A DNA stretch of 64,000 nucleotides from an uncultured Eubacteriales bacterium (lineage in GTDB: Bacteria; Bacillota; Clostridia; TANB77; UBA1234): positions 62,001 to 126,000 of the forward strand of contig CASDSU010000013.1 of assembly GCA_949283575.1 (NCBI GenBank). Reading direction: 5' to 3'. The notes under the pieces are model-generated. The model was not told the origin of the DNA. It saw nothing but the letters and a program-made list of their open reading frames with translations, and did no database searches. Of the stretch, positions 17,908 to 26,128 are shown piece by piece. Positions within the stretch are counted from its first letter, which is position 1. Each line of letters starts with the position of its first letter. Position numbers and translations under genes: made by a program.

Positions 17908-18460
17908 TGAGTGGTGTGCTATTCTAGTTTTCACTATTGATTGCGAGGGCAGGCCTAAAAATCTGCTGAAAGAGCATATCGATGAAGTTCCGTATGTTCG
18001 GCTTGCGACGCCCAGTCGTGGGCTGGCATGAGGAGTAAGGTTTAAGGGCGATCTGTAATGGCATACGGGCGTTGACCCTTCTACCGTGGAGACATGTTAT
18101 GCACGTATTAAAAGCGATGCATAGCATGATAAACCTGCAAGGCTTCTCTTATGAAAAAGAGAAGTACACAGTGTAGCTTTCCTTGAGTGGTGCTGGCGAA
18201 TACTGCCTACTTGGTGGTTGAAACCTTCACTGCAAAAGAGGATAAACAATTGAGATGTGATGTTTGGGAAAACCTCTAGAGCATTCTTTGGAGATACCTT
18301 AGAGATTGAAGTGTGGACTAAGTGGTAATCTAGGCTCCTATTTGGCGACAATAGGATATCATCTTTAAACGGAAACGGCTAAGATGGCGATATCTTAGCA
18401 GATGATAGGGAAATCCTTCTAGACCTAAGCCGCAAAATTTATCTAGGGTATCACCACTAC
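17908..18460 (+). ncRNA. ole: OLE RNA (ornate large extremophilic RNA), about 550 nt
   Basis: This stretch has no plus-strand ORF and is richer in G+C than its surroundings. Its ends pair: AGTGGTG (17910-17916) with CACCACT (18452-18458), then TATTCTAG (17920-17927) with CTAGGGTA (18443-18450), allowing G-U pairs. A promoter fits its 5' end. Many internal hairpins are visible, for example GCTTCTCTT/AAGAGAAG near 18140-18163. OLE RNAs are known to lie next to nusB-xseA-xseB-type operons and immediately before oapA, which encodes their membrane partner. Both hold here. OLE forms a membrane-bound ribonucleoprotein linked to growth under stress and to Mg homeostasis. The class is assigned from size, location and partner, not from a covariance search. 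Confidence 0.82.
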
Positions 18461-18496
18461 TAATTTAAATTTAATTAAGAATGGAGAATGATTATT

Positions 18497-19054
18497 TTGA
18501 GTAAAAATTCGAAGGAATCTTCGAAAAGTCACTCCTCGTGGTTAATCAAAATTTTCGTAATAACTTTTATATTATCGATTGTATTCAACTATTTATCAAC
18601 GGAGGTAGTTGAAAATTTAAATATTGTAATATCGATAATTATACTTGTTTTGGTTATCCTAACAGGTGTGGTTTCGGATCTAATAGCGACAGCTGTTACT
18701 GCTGCGAATGAAGCACCATTCCATGCAAAAGCTGCAGATAAAAAAAGAGGTGCTAAACAATCTGTTGCAATCATTAAAAATGCCGACAAAGTTTCAAATG
18801 TGTGTGGTGATGTTGTAGGTGACATTTGTGGAGTACTTAGTGGTGCGACAAGTGCACTTATTGCAATGAATATAGCAACAGAGGTTCTACATGTGGAAGA
18901 TATAACAGTAACAACGATGTTAGTGACAGCTACTGTTACAGGTTGTACTGTTTTAGGAAAGGCTATGGGTAAACATCTTGGTATAACTAAAGCTAATAAA
19001 ATTGTAAATGTTATAGGAGTTATAATTTCATATATTCCTTTTGTAAAAAAATAA
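18497..19054 (+). CDS. oapA: OLE-associated membrane protein OapA
   Basis: This 185-residue protein has four hydrophobic segments (residues about 18-36, 44-65, 110-135, 160-182) and the conserved aspartate motif in NVCGDVVGDICG (D-x3-D), plus the NEAPFHAKAADKKRGAKQ basic loop. OapA is a DUF21/CNNM-related membrane protein that binds OLE RNA and anchors it to the membrane. Length and topology match. TTG 18497 is preferred to ATG 18488 because the GGAG at 18483-18486 is ten bases from the TTG but only one from the ATG. It lies 36 bases after the RNA and is probably co-transcribed from the OLE promoter. Confidence 0.85.
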   Translation: MSKNSKESSKSHSSWLIKIFVITFILSIVFNYLSTEVVENLNIVISIIILVLVILTGVVSDLIATAVTAANEAPFHAKAADKKRGAKQSVAIIKNADKVSNVCGDVVGDICGVLSGATSALIAMNIATEVLHVEDITVTTMLVTATVTGCTVLGKAMGKHLGITKANKIVNVIGVIISYIPFVKK

Positions 19055-19056
19055 TT

Positions 19057-19087
19057 TGTATATAATTACCTTTTTCTGAAAATACTA
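19057..19087 (+). promoter_or_regulatory. Candidate forespore (sigma-G/F) promoter for sleB
   Basis: TGTATA (19057-19062), 18 bases, AATACTA (19081-19087) resembles the sigma-G/F pattern TGnATA-N17/18-cATAnTA. It lies just before the sleB ribosome binding site. sleB is a known sigma-G gene in Bacillus. Confidence 0.4.
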
Positions 19088-19116
19088 AATGTATATTTCA
19101 GAGGAAGGTGATTTTT

Positions 19117-19797
19117 TTGCATAAAAATAGACTAATAGCAATATTGATAATATTTGTAATGCTATATGCGTATATTGGTGTTGTATACATGAATGAGGAA
19201 AATAATAAGATTCAAGAAACATTATCTAGATTTGGTTCTAATGGCAGTGAGGTGCGAGAAATACAAACCAAATTAAATGAGTGGGGATATTATAATGGTG
19301 AAATTGATGGTATATATGGAAGTAGAACAGTAGCAGCAGTAAGGCAGTTTCAAAGAAGTAATGGATTAACTGTGGATGGAATTGCTGGTGATTCAACACT
19401 TGCTGCGATGGGAATAGCAAGTGGCACTAGTAATACTGGCACAGATAATGCAAATTTAAATTTACTTGCTCATTTAATAAATGGAGAAGCAAGAGGTGAA
19501 CCATATCAAGGAATGGTAGCAGTAGGTGCAGTTGTGCTAAATAGAGTAGAAAGTTCTAAATTTCCAAGTACAATTGCTGGTGTAGTATACCAGCAAGGGG
19601 CTTTTGATGCCGTAAGTGATGGACAAATAAATTTACAACCATCACAGCAATCGTATAATGCAGCACGTGATGCCATGAATGGTTGGGATCCATCAGGTGG
19701 AGCAATTTACTATTTCAATCCTGCGACAGCTACAAATAAATGGATTTGGTCAAGACCGATGACAGTTACAATAGGAAAGCATCGTTTCTGTAAATGA
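19117..19797 (+). CDS. sleB: Spore cortex-lytic enzyme SleB-like cell wall hydrolase
   Basis: This 226-residue exported protein has an N-terminal hydrophobic signal/anchor (LIAILIIFVMLYAYIGVVY), a peptidoglycan-binding domain at residues about 35-95 (LNEWGYYNGEIDGIYGSRT) and a Hydrolase_2/SleB domain at 105-226 (LLAHLINGEARGEPYQGMVAVGA; VVLNRVESSKFPSTIAGVVY; YYFNPATA). SleB is a lytic transglycosylase that degrades cortex muramic-lactam peptidoglycan on germination. The start is taken as TTG 19117, seven bases after GAGGAAGGTG. A forespore-type promoter candidate stands upstream. Confidence 0.9.
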   Translation: MHKNRLIAILIIFVMLYAYIGVVYMNEENNKIQETLSRFGSNGSEVREIQTKLNEWGYYNGEIDGIYGSRTVAAVRQFQRSNGLTVDGIAGDSTLAAMGIASGTSNTGTDNANLNLLAHLINGEARGEPYQGMVAVGAVVLNRVESSKFPSTIAGVVYQQGAFDAVSDGQINLQPSQQSYNAARDAMNGWDPSGGAIYYFNPATATNKWIWSRPMTVTIGKHRFCK

Positions 19798-19804
19798 ACA
19801 ACTG

Positions 19805-19860
19805 AGCAACAGAGATACTCTTGCAAAAAAGGCTGTCTCTGTTGCTTAAAAATTTTGTTC
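19805..19860 (+). terminator. Terminator-like hairpin after sleB
   Basis: AGCAACAGAGA (19805-19815) pairs perfectly with TCTCTGTTGCT (19836-19845) over a 20-base loop, followed by an A/T-rich tail with a T4 run. Confidence 0.65.
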
Positions 19861-19905
19861 TAAAAATTTTTTTAGTGCATATACATTAAGTAGAGGTGGA
19901 TGTGT

Positions 19906-20829
19906 ATGCTTCAAAAAATTTATTCTGAGATTTTAAATTATTTCCCAATTTATATTAAAGAAAAGTTTGTGAATGTTCCGGAAGAAATATGGGACAAGGC
20001 AAAGGAAATAAGAATTAGAAATAATAAGCCAATTATGATTTATTGTTTTGATGATTATGTTGAAGTAGATCATTTTGCTACCGTAGAGGATATTTTACGC
20101 CTGATTGAAAACTTTTCAGAAAATTCTTTGTATAAAGTTCAAAATGAAATTAATAGCGGTTTTCTTACGATAAGAGGTGGACATAGGATTGGGCTTTCTG
20201 GGACAAGTATTATTGAAAAAGGAGAAATTAAGAATATTAAATACATATCTAGTTTAAATATAAGGATTGCACGTGAAGTTAAAGAATGTAGTGATAAAAT
20301 TTTGAATTGTATTTTGAAAAATCAAGAAGATAACAATGTTTTGAAAAATACAATTATAATATCTCCACCAGGATGTGGGAAGACAACATTACTTAGAGAT
20401 ATAATTAGACGCTTAAGTGATGGTGATGAAAAGATTAAGCCGCAGACGATTGGACTTGTTGATGAGCGAAGTGAGATTGCAGCCATGTATATGGGACAAG
20501 CACAAAATGATATTGGTTTACGAACTGATGTGATGGATGCATGCAAGAAAAATATAGCTATGAAATTAATGATAAGAAGCATGGGACCTGATTTTATAGC
20601 AACCGATGAAATTGGAACAAAAGAGGATATGGATGCAATTTTAGATGCTGTTTCATCAGGAATAAACTTGCTTGTGACATGCCATGGAAACTCAGTAAAT
20701 GATATTCCAAAAGATTTATTAGAAAAAAAGATATTTGAGAATGTGGTCATATTATCTAAAGCAAAAAAGCCAGGTAATATTGAAAAAATATATAAATTGA
20801 AGGGAGAAGAATATGTTTCTGTTTATTAA
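19906..20829 (+). CDS. spoIIIAA: Stage III sporulation protein AA (ATPase)
   Basis: This 307-residue secretion-type ATPase has Walker A in IISPPGCGKTTLLRDIIRRL (about residues 147-166), Walker B in PDFIATDEIGTKEDMDAI, and LVDERSEIA. It powers the SpoIIIA-SpoIIQ feeding-tube/secretion channel between mother cell and forespore. ATG 19906 is preferred to ATG 19900 because AGAGGTGG ends at 19899. A sigma-E-like -10 (ATACATTA, 19881-19888) precedes it, but the -35 is weak. It is the first gene of a complete eight-gene operon. Confidence 0.95.
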   Translation: MLQKIYSEILNYFPIYIKEKFVNVPEEIWDKAKEIRIRNNKPIMIYCFDDYVEVDHFATVEDILRLIENFSENSLYKVQNEINSGFLTIRGGHRIGLSGTSIIEKGEIKNIKYISSLNIRIAREVKECSDKILNCILKNQEDNNVLKNTIIISPPGCGKTTLLRDIIRRLSDGDEKIKPQTIGLVDERSEIAAMYMGQAQNDIGLRTDVMDACKKNIAMKLMIRSMGPDFIATDEIGTKEDMDAILDAVSSGINLLVTCHGNSVNDIPKDLLEKKIFENVVILSKAKKPGNIEKIYKLKGEEYVSVY

Positions 20830-21340
20830 ATTTATTCTGATTATAGGGGTTTTTGTGGCATCTACTTTTATTGGATATACACTTGCGGGTCGATATAAAA
20901 CGAGAGTTGCTGAAATTAATGATTTATTATTTGCCCTCGAAATTTTTGAAACAAAAATTAAGTATACATATGATTCATTAACAACATCTTTTTTATATAT
21001 TGCAGATACTCTAAAGACAAAAGTGTATAGAATCTTCTTTGTTACAGCTGAGGAGATAAAAGAAAATAAAAATGATTCTGCAGGTGATTGCTTTAAACGA
21101 GTTGTAGATGGTGAAAAAATCTTTTTATCGTTAAATAAAGAAGATATAGAAATATTAAAAGAATTAGGAGTTTCTCTTGGACAGACGGATATGGAAGGAC
21201 AAGTAAAAAATATTAAGTTAGTATACAACTCTCTTAAGAGACAATTAGAAAATGCAAAAGAAGAAAAAAATAAAAATTTTAAAATGTATAGAAATATGGG
21301 GATGTTATCTGGACTTGTAATAATAATAATTTTATTATAA
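20813..21340 (+). CDS. spoIIIAB: Stage III sporulation protein AB
   Basis: This 175-residue protein has an N-terminal membrane helix with GYTLAGRYKTRVAEINDLLFALEIFETKIKY, typical of SpoIIIAB (a GspF-like T2SS relative), and a C-terminal hydrophobic anchor. It overlaps the end of spoIIIAA by 17 bases, so translation is coupled. It is part of the mother-cell channel complex. Confidence 0.92.
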   Translation: MFLFIKFILIIGVFVASTFIGYTLAGRYKTRVAEINDLLFALEIFETKIKYTYDSLTTSFLYIADTLKTKVYRIFFVTAEEIKENKNDSAGDCFKRVVDGEKIFLSLNKEDIEILKELGVSLGQTDMEGQVKNIKLVYNSLKRQLENAKEEKNKNFKMYRNMGMLSGLVIIIILL

Positions 21341-21352
21341 AGGGGCAAAAAA

Positions 21353-21550
21353 ATGGTTGATATAGATTTATTATTTAAAATTGCTGCAATAGGTATTTTA
21401 GTTGCAGTTTTGCATCAAGTGCTTGTTAGAGCGGGACGTGAGGAACAAGCAATGATGACGACGCTTACTGGACTTGTAATAGTACTTGCAATGGTTGTAA
21501 CGGAAATTAGTGAACTTTTTAATACGGTAAAGACGTTATTTAATTTGTAA
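21353..21550 (+). CDS. spoIIIAC: Stage III sporulation protein AC
   Basis: This 65-residue protein has two membrane helices and the family segment GILVAVLHQVLVRAGREEQAMMTTLTGLVIVL. It is a small inner-membrane subunit of the SpoIIIA complex, preceded by AAGGGGC. Confidence 0.93.
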   Translation: MVDIDLLFKIAAIGILVAVLHQVLVRAGREEQAMMTTLTGLVIVLAMVVTEISELFNTVKTLFNL

Positions 21551-21571
21551 ATATATGTGAAAGGAGAATCT

Positions 21572-21955
21572 ATGAATGTAACTCAAATAGTAGCATTTGC
21601 TTTAGTTTCAACTTTTATAATAGTTCTTTTAAAACAATATAAAAGTGAATATGCATTTTTGGCTACAATAGTTGCAGGTAGTGTAATTTTATTTTTCTCG
21701 TTTTCAAAGTTAGAAATAATAATCACTTTAATAGAAAACTTAATAAATAAAATTGGTATAGATAAGGAATTTTTTGAGATACTTTTGAAAATAACAGGTA
21801 TTGCATATTTGATTGATTTTGGGGCAAATGTGTGTAAAGATGCAGGCGAAAGTGCAATTGCTTCTAAAGTAGAATTTGCAGGAAAGTTAATAATTGTAAC
21901 AATGTCGATACCAATTCTTACTACGCTCATAGAAACTATAACAGAGGTGATTTGA
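21572..21955 (+). CDS. spoIIIAD: Stage III sporulation protein AD
   Basis: This 127-residue protein with three to four membrane helices contains FFEILLKITGIAYLIDFGANVCKDAGESAIASKVEFAGK, the SpoIIIAD signature. ATG 21572 has AAAGGAGA upstream; the GTG at 21557 lies before that site and is unlikely to be used. Confidence 0.93.
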   Translation: MNVTQIVAFALVSTFIIVLLKQYKSEYAFLATIVAGSVILFFSFSKLEIIITLIENLINKIGIDKEFFEILLKITGIAYLIDFGANVCKDAGESAIASKVEFAGKLIIVTMSIPILTTLIETITEVI

Positions 21956-21956
21956 A

Positions 21957-23087
21957 TTGAAATTAAAAAGTATAGTAATAATTATTTTATTGTTCCTATT
22001 TCAAATTACATCAGAGTCTTATGCTATAGAGGTAAGTGAAGAAGTTGATATTGATGGTTTCTTAAATTCTGCGAAAGAATATGCGGGTGAGGTGTTCCCT
22101 GAACTTGAAAATGAAAATATTTTAGAAATGATAATCAGTGGTGGATTATTTGAAAATGAAAATTTAATTCAAAGAATTCTAAGTGTTTTTACAAAAGAAA
22201 TTAAAACATCGATATCATTAGTTTTAAAAATAATTTCAGTAAGTATATTGTGTAGCTTGCTAAAAAGTATTCAAGCTCATAATGAATCAAGTGTAAGTGA
22301 AGTTGCTTTTTACATTTGCTATTTATTTGTTGTTACATTAGTTATCAATTCTTATATTGAAATAGCAATGCTTTGCTCAGATACGATGACAAAATTAAAT
22401 GATTTTATGAATATTTTAACGCCACTTATACTTACACTTTTAGTTGCAAATGGAAGTATTGCTTCAGTGACTATTATGCAACCAGTGTTAATTTTAATGA
22501 CAAACATTACTAATACGCTTATAACTAAAATTATTTTACCGATAATTTTTATTTCCATGGTTATTAATATTATTGAAAATATAAGTGATAACATTGATGT
22601 CTCTAGACTTCCTTCAATATTACAGAAGACATCTGTTTGGACAGTTAATTTTATATTGGGAATTTTTATAGGAATTCTCTCTCTTGAAGGAACTTTATCA
22701 GCAAATGTTGATGGGTTGACAGCAAAAACTGCAAAGACGGTAGTTAGTACTGTGATACCTGTAGTTGGTAAAGCTCTAAGTGATGCGACAGATAGCATAA
22801 TTGGGGCAGCATCAATTACGAAGAATGCATTAGGAATAGTTGGAGTAATTGCAATAGTTGGAACTGTATGTATACCTATTATAAAAGCATTTGTAATGAT
22901 GTTTATATACAATATATCTGCTGCACTCATAGAACCACTTGTGGACAAGCGAATGACAAAATGTATAGCAGATGCGGGGAATGCTATAAAAATAATATTT
23001 GCACTGATGAGTACGGTTAGTATTTTATTTATAATTTCGATTACACTTATGATAAAAGTTGGAAACTTTACAATGATGTATCGATAG
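21957..23087 (+). CDS. spoIIIAE: Stage III sporulation protein AE
   Basis: This 376-residue protein has an N-terminal signal peptide (IVIIILLFLFQITSESYA) and about seven membrane helices, with the family stretches NDFMNILTPLILTLLVANG and VVGKALSDATDSIIGA. It is the large multispanning SpoIIIA subunit. The start is TTG 21957, one base after spoIIIAD, with AGAGGTGA upstream. Confidence 0.93.
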   Translation: MKLKSIVIIILLFLFQITSESYAIEVSEEVDIDGFLNSAKEYAGEVFPELENENILEMIISGGLFENENLIQRILSVFTKEIKTSISLVLKIISVSILCSLLKSIQAHNESSVSEVAFYICYLFVVTLVINSYIEIAMLCSDTMTKLNDFMNILTPLILTLLVANGSIASVTIMQPVLILMTNITNTLITKIILPIIFISMVINIIENISDNIDVSRLPSILQKTSVWTVNFILGIFIGILSLEGTLSANVDGLTAKTAKTVVSTVIPVVGKALSDATDSIIGAASITKNALGIVGVIAIVGTVCIPIIKAFVMMFIYNISAALIEPLVDKRMTKCIADAGNAIKIIFALMSTVSILFIISITLMIKVGNFTMMYR

Positions 23088-23103
23088 TTTTTTTGGAGGA
23101 AAA

Positions 23104-23664
23104 ATGATTGATGCTTTATCAAATTATGCGTTATCGATTGCATGTACTGCATTTATTTTGAATTTAATACAAATGATATTGCCTAATGGAAAAAATAGAA
23201 AATATATTTTGTTTGTGTGTACCATGATAGTTACTCTAATTCTTATTGAGCCGATAATTGGACTAATAAATAACGAAATAGATATTTCAGCAATTTTAAT
23301 TCAAAATCAAGAAGAGTACGTTAAGGTAGCAGAAGATGATTACAATAATTTATCGAGTGAAAAAATTGTAAATGAATATAAGAAAAATATAGAAAATGGA
23401 ATTGTTCAAAGGCTTGAAAATGTGGGGTATAAGGTAAGGACAATTGAGTGTAAGTATAATGAAAAAACACTAGAACCGGATTACTTGTATTTAGAAATAG
23501 AGCATCAAGATGGTGAAATACAGCCTGTAAAGATAGAGGTAGCAAGTAATTGTACCAGTTCAAAAGAGGAATTAACAATTTCAGAGCTACTTGAAATTAA
23601 GAAGATATTAAGAGATGAATATGGTATTAATGAAGTGGAGGTTGTTAAATGGAGAAGTTATTAG
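23104..23664 (+). CDS. spoIIIAF: Stage III sporulation protein AF
   Basis: This 186-residue protein has two N-terminal helices (residues about 10-27 and 36-55), then a soluble ring-building-motif domain. The segment IVQRLENVGYKVRTIECKYN and the position in the operon identify SpoIIIAF. It overlaps spoIIIAG by 16 bases. Confidence 0.9.
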   Translation: MIDALSNYALSIACTAFILNLIQMILPNGKNRKYILFVCTMIVTLILIEPIIGLINNEIDISAILIQNQEEYVKVAEDDYNNLSSEKIVNEYKKNIENGIVQRLENVGYKVRTIECKYNEKTLEPDYLYLEIEHQDGEIQPVKIEVASNCTSSKEELTISELLEIKKILRDEYGINEVEVVKWRSY

Positions 23665-24203
23665 AAAAATTTAATAATAAAAAATTAATAGAAAATTTAG
23701 TTATATTTTTAGTGCTGTGTATCATAGTAATGATAGTGATAAATGCTTTAACTGACGAAAAAGAAACTGTTTCAAATAATGCAGAATCCTCAATGATTTT
23801 TGAAACAAATACAGTTAGCGAAAAAACTTTAGAAATAAAACTTGCAGAAATTCTTTCAATGATAAATGGTGCTGGAAAAGTGGATGTCATGATTTCATAT
23901 ATAAATGAGGTTGAAAAAATTCCAATGACAGATACCAAAATTACAACTACTGTTGTTAGTGAAAAAGATAGTAATGGTGGTGAAAGAAAGACAGAGGAGA
24001 CAAGTACGGAAGAAAATATAATTTATGAAGAATCTAATAATTTGAAAAGTCCTGTTGTAAAGCAAAGTATATTGCCTGAAATTGTAGGAGTTATAGTTGT
24101 AGCGGAAGGTGCGAATAATATAGCTGTAAAGGAAAATTTAATAAAAGCAGTCGAAGCAACAATCAATGTTCCAAGTCATAGAATACAGGTTTTTTCAAGA
24201 TAG
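23649..24203 (+). CDS. spoIIIAG: Stage III sporulation protein AG
   Basis: This 184-residue protein has one N-terminal membrane helix (LVIFLVLCIIVMIVINAL) and a C-terminal ring-building domain with GAGKVDVMISY and EIVGVIVVAEGANNIAVKENLIKAVEA. SpoIIIAG forms the large secretin-like ring of the channel in the intermembrane space. Confidence 0.93.
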   Translation: MEKLLEKFNNKKLIENLVIFLVLCIIVMIVINALTDEKETVSNNAESSMIFETNTVSEKTLEIKLAEILSMINGAGKVDVMISYINEVEKIPMTDTKITTTVVSEKDSNGGERKTEETSTEENIIYEESNNLKSPVVKQSILPEIVGVIVVAEGANNIAVKENLIKAVEATINVPSHRIQVFSR

Positions 24204-24217
24204 AAAAGGAGGATGAA

Positions 24218-24811
24218 ATGAGTTTTAGGGTTAGCATAATAAAGAAAAATCAAATTTTGACGTGGAGTTTAATAATAATGCTTGGTGTTGCTGGATATGT
24301 AAATTATAGAAATGATCCTAGTAATCTTTATGCTGTTGAGGTTACTGGGATGTTGGATGAAAATTTAGGTGATGCAATATTTGTAGATGGCAAGAATATA
24401 GTTACTACAAGTGATCAATATATAATTGATGTTGGTGACAAAGATTTTAAGATAACATCGGATGAGTTTTTTGCTGAAAGCAGAATTGACAGAAGTAATG
24501 AGTACGCAAAACAAATTGAAACATATGAAAAGATTGTTCTTTCTGCCAATACGGATAAAGAACAAAAAGAGTTTGCAACTAGCGAGATAAAAAGGATAAA
24601 TGATGAGAAAAATGCAATATCTGTAGCTGAAAATTTGATAAGGCTTAAAGGCTTTGAAGAAAGTGTGATTTTGAAGAATGCAGATAGTCTTAATGTCATT
24701 GTTTTAGATGAGGACTTGACAGATTCTAAAGTTGCACAAATTCAAAACATTGTGCAAAATGAGTTGGGAGTGAATATAGAGGATATTCATATAAATTCGT
24801 TGACGCCTTAG
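24218..24811 (+). CDS. spoIIIAH: Stage III sporulation protein AH
   Basis: This 197-residue protein has one N-terminal helix (residues about 11-24, QILTWSLIIMLGVAGYVNY) followed by a soluble EscJ/YscJ-like domain (EYAKQIETYEKIVLSAN; LIRLKGFEESVILKNADSLNVIV). SpoIIIAH binds SpoIIQ of the forespore across the septum. It is the last gene of the operon and a REP-like hairpin follows at once. Confidence 0.93.
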   Translation: MSFRVSIIKKNQILTWSLIIMLGVAGYVNYRNDPSNLYAVEVTGMLDENLGDAIFVDGKNIVTTSDQYIIDVGDKDFKITSDEFFAESRIDRSNEYAKQIETYEKIVLSANTDKEQKEFATSEIKRINDEKNAISVAENLIRLKGFEESVILKNADSLNVIVLDEDLTDSKVAQIQNIVQNELGVNIEDIHINSLTP

Positions 24812-24825
24812 CGGGTGTAGCAGTG

Positions 24826-24904
24826 CATACTAGAGACGTCTGTTAAATGTGCATTTTTTCCAGTTCTTGGCAAAAACGCACATTTAACGGACGTCCCTGG
24901 TGTG
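24826..24904 (+). repeat. REP-like long hairpin, copy A
   Basis: Bases 24826-24852 pair with 24878-24904: 27 positions with one mismatch and a few G-U pairs, around a 25-base loop. The right arm holds the core CACATTTAACGGACGTCCCT, also found near 57480-57498 in copy B. The structure looks like two inverted copies of a REP unit (BIME-like). It sits between spoIIIAH and the efp promoter and could also stop transcription, although no T run follows directly. Confidence 0.75.
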
Positions 24905-24931
24905 AGAGCTCTTCTTTTTGTCACAAAAAGC

Positions 24932-24960
24932 TTGAAAAATGGCTGGATTTATTGTAAAAT
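24932..24960 (+). promoter_or_regulatory. Sigma-A promoter of efp
   Basis: TTGAAA (24932-24937), 17 bases, TAAAAT (24955-24960), 38 bases before the efp start codon. Confidence 0.75.
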
Positions 24961-24998
24961 TATGCAGTGATATTAAGACAAGAGAGGGGTTTTAAATA

Positions 24999-25556
24999 AT
25001 GATAAGCGCAGGAGATTTTAGAAATGGTGTAACATTTGAAATGGATAGCCAAGTATATAAAATAGTTGAGTTCCAACATGTTAAACCAGGTAAAGGTGCT
25101 GCTTTCGTAAGAACAAAATTAAAAAATGTAATGACAGGGGCTGTTTTAGAAAAAACATTTAACCCAACAGAAAAAGTACAAGAAGCTCAAATAGATAGAA
25201 AAGAAATGCAATATCTATATAATGATGGTGAAATGTACTATTTCATGGATAATACTACATATGAACAATTACCACTAAGCAAAGAAGAATTAGATGATAC
25301 ATTAAATTATTTAACAGATAATATGAATGTTACAGTTGTTTCATATAAAGGTAAAGTTTTCGGTGTTGAAGCACCATTATTTGTTGAACTTGAAATAACA
25401 TACACAGAACCAGGTTTCAAAGGAAATACATCAACAGGTGCTACAAAACCAGCTACAACTGAAACAGGATATGAATTACAAGTTCCTTTATTTGTAGAAA
25501 TCGGAAACAGAATCCGTATTGATACACGTACAGGCGAATATATGGAAAGGGTATAG
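24999..25556 (+). CDS. efp: Translation elongation factor P
   Basis: This 185-residue three-domain EF-P has [21 protein letters not shown] in domain I, where the lysine of PGKGAA is the usual modification site, and [14 protein letters not shown] at the C-terminus. It relieves ribosome stalling at polyproline. Codon use is strongly biased, as in highly expressed genes. It has its own promoter and is followed by the CD1247-family gene. Confidence 0.97.
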   Translation: MISAGDFRNGVTFEMDSQVYKIVEFQHVKPGKGAAFVRTKLKNVMTGAVLEKTFNPTEKVQEAQIDRKEMQYLYNDGEMYYFMDNTTYEQLPLSKEELDDTLNYLTDNMNVTVVSYKGKVFGVEAPLFVELEITYTEPGFKGNTSTGATKPATTETGYELQVPLFVEIGNRIRIDTRTGEYMERV

Positions 25557-25567
25557 GTGCCAAGAAT

Positions 25568-25993
25568 ATGTCAGACGATATCAAAAAGAAAGTTGCTGAA
25601 ATTGAGAGTACTATATCAAACAAAGATGAGGCTGCTAAAGCGTTATCGTTAGTTGCAGAAGTTATTAATATGTTCACAGATAAACTTATTGAAGTTAATG
25701 AAAGACAAGTTAAGCTTGAAGAAAGAGTTGAAGATGTTTTTGATATGCTTTCACAAATTGAAGAAGAAATGATTGAAAACTTGAACAGCGAATTTGAAGC
25801 TGAGTGTCCATATTGTGGAGAAACAATCCCATTTAAAATTCCTGAAGAAGGCGAAGATTTTGAATGCCCAAAATGCGGAAATGTTATAGAAATGGAATTA
25901 TTATTCGATGATGAATGTGATTGTGGTTCATGCACAGATCATCATTGTGCAGGTTGTCATGAAGATGATGAGGACGAAGAAGACGAAGACTAA
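25568..25993 (+). CDS. CD1247-family zinc-ribbon protein
   Basis: This 141-residue protein has an N-terminal helical coiled-coil region (residues about 1-75), a zinc ribbon (ECPYCGETIPF then FECPKCGNVIEME, residues about 80-110) and a Cys/His-rich acidic tail (CDCGSCTDHHCAGC then a run of Asp/Glu). It resembles the CD1247 N-terminal domain family that commonly follows efp in Clostridia. The tail adds possible further metal-binding ligands. Function is unknown. Confidence 0.8.
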   Translation: MSDDIKKKVAEIESTISNKDEAAKALSLVAEVINMFTDKLIEVNERQVKLEERVEDVFDMLSQIEEEMIENLNSEFEAECPYCGETIPFKIPEEGEDFECPKCGNVIEMELLFDDECDCGSCTDHHCAGCHEDDEDEEDED

Positions 25994-26029
25994 TAAAATG
26001 TAGAATAAATTTTATTACTTGTTTCTTGG

Positions 26030-26101
26030 GGGATATCTATATTTGAAGTAAACTTAGTTTAAACAAATTCTAGGTAAGCTTCTATGTAGATATCCCTTTT
26101 T
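26030..26101 (+). terminator. Terminator after the efp operon
   Basis: GGGATATCTATAT (26030-26042) pairs with ATGTAGATATCCC (26084-26096), followed by T5. The 41-base loop contains a smaller palindrome, TAAACTTAGTTTA. Confidence 0.8.
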
Positions 26102-26128
26102 GGAACATGAATATGGGAGAGATGAAAA

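Noticed and set aside
17924-18351. Two minus-strand ORFs of 67 and 84 codons inside the 17.9-18.5 kb region
   Set aside because: They lie wholly in the structured OLE RNA, have no ribosome sites and no recognisable protein features.
17908-18460. Group I or group II intron as an explanation for the structured region
   Set aside because: No domain V-like hairpin, no GUGYG 5' end, no intron-encoded protein and no split gene on either side. The flanking terminator and promoter fit an independent RNA.
22352-23152. Minus-strand ORF of 266 codons opposite spoIIIAE
   Set aside because: Shadow of a conserved membrane protein gene; no ribosome site and no family features.
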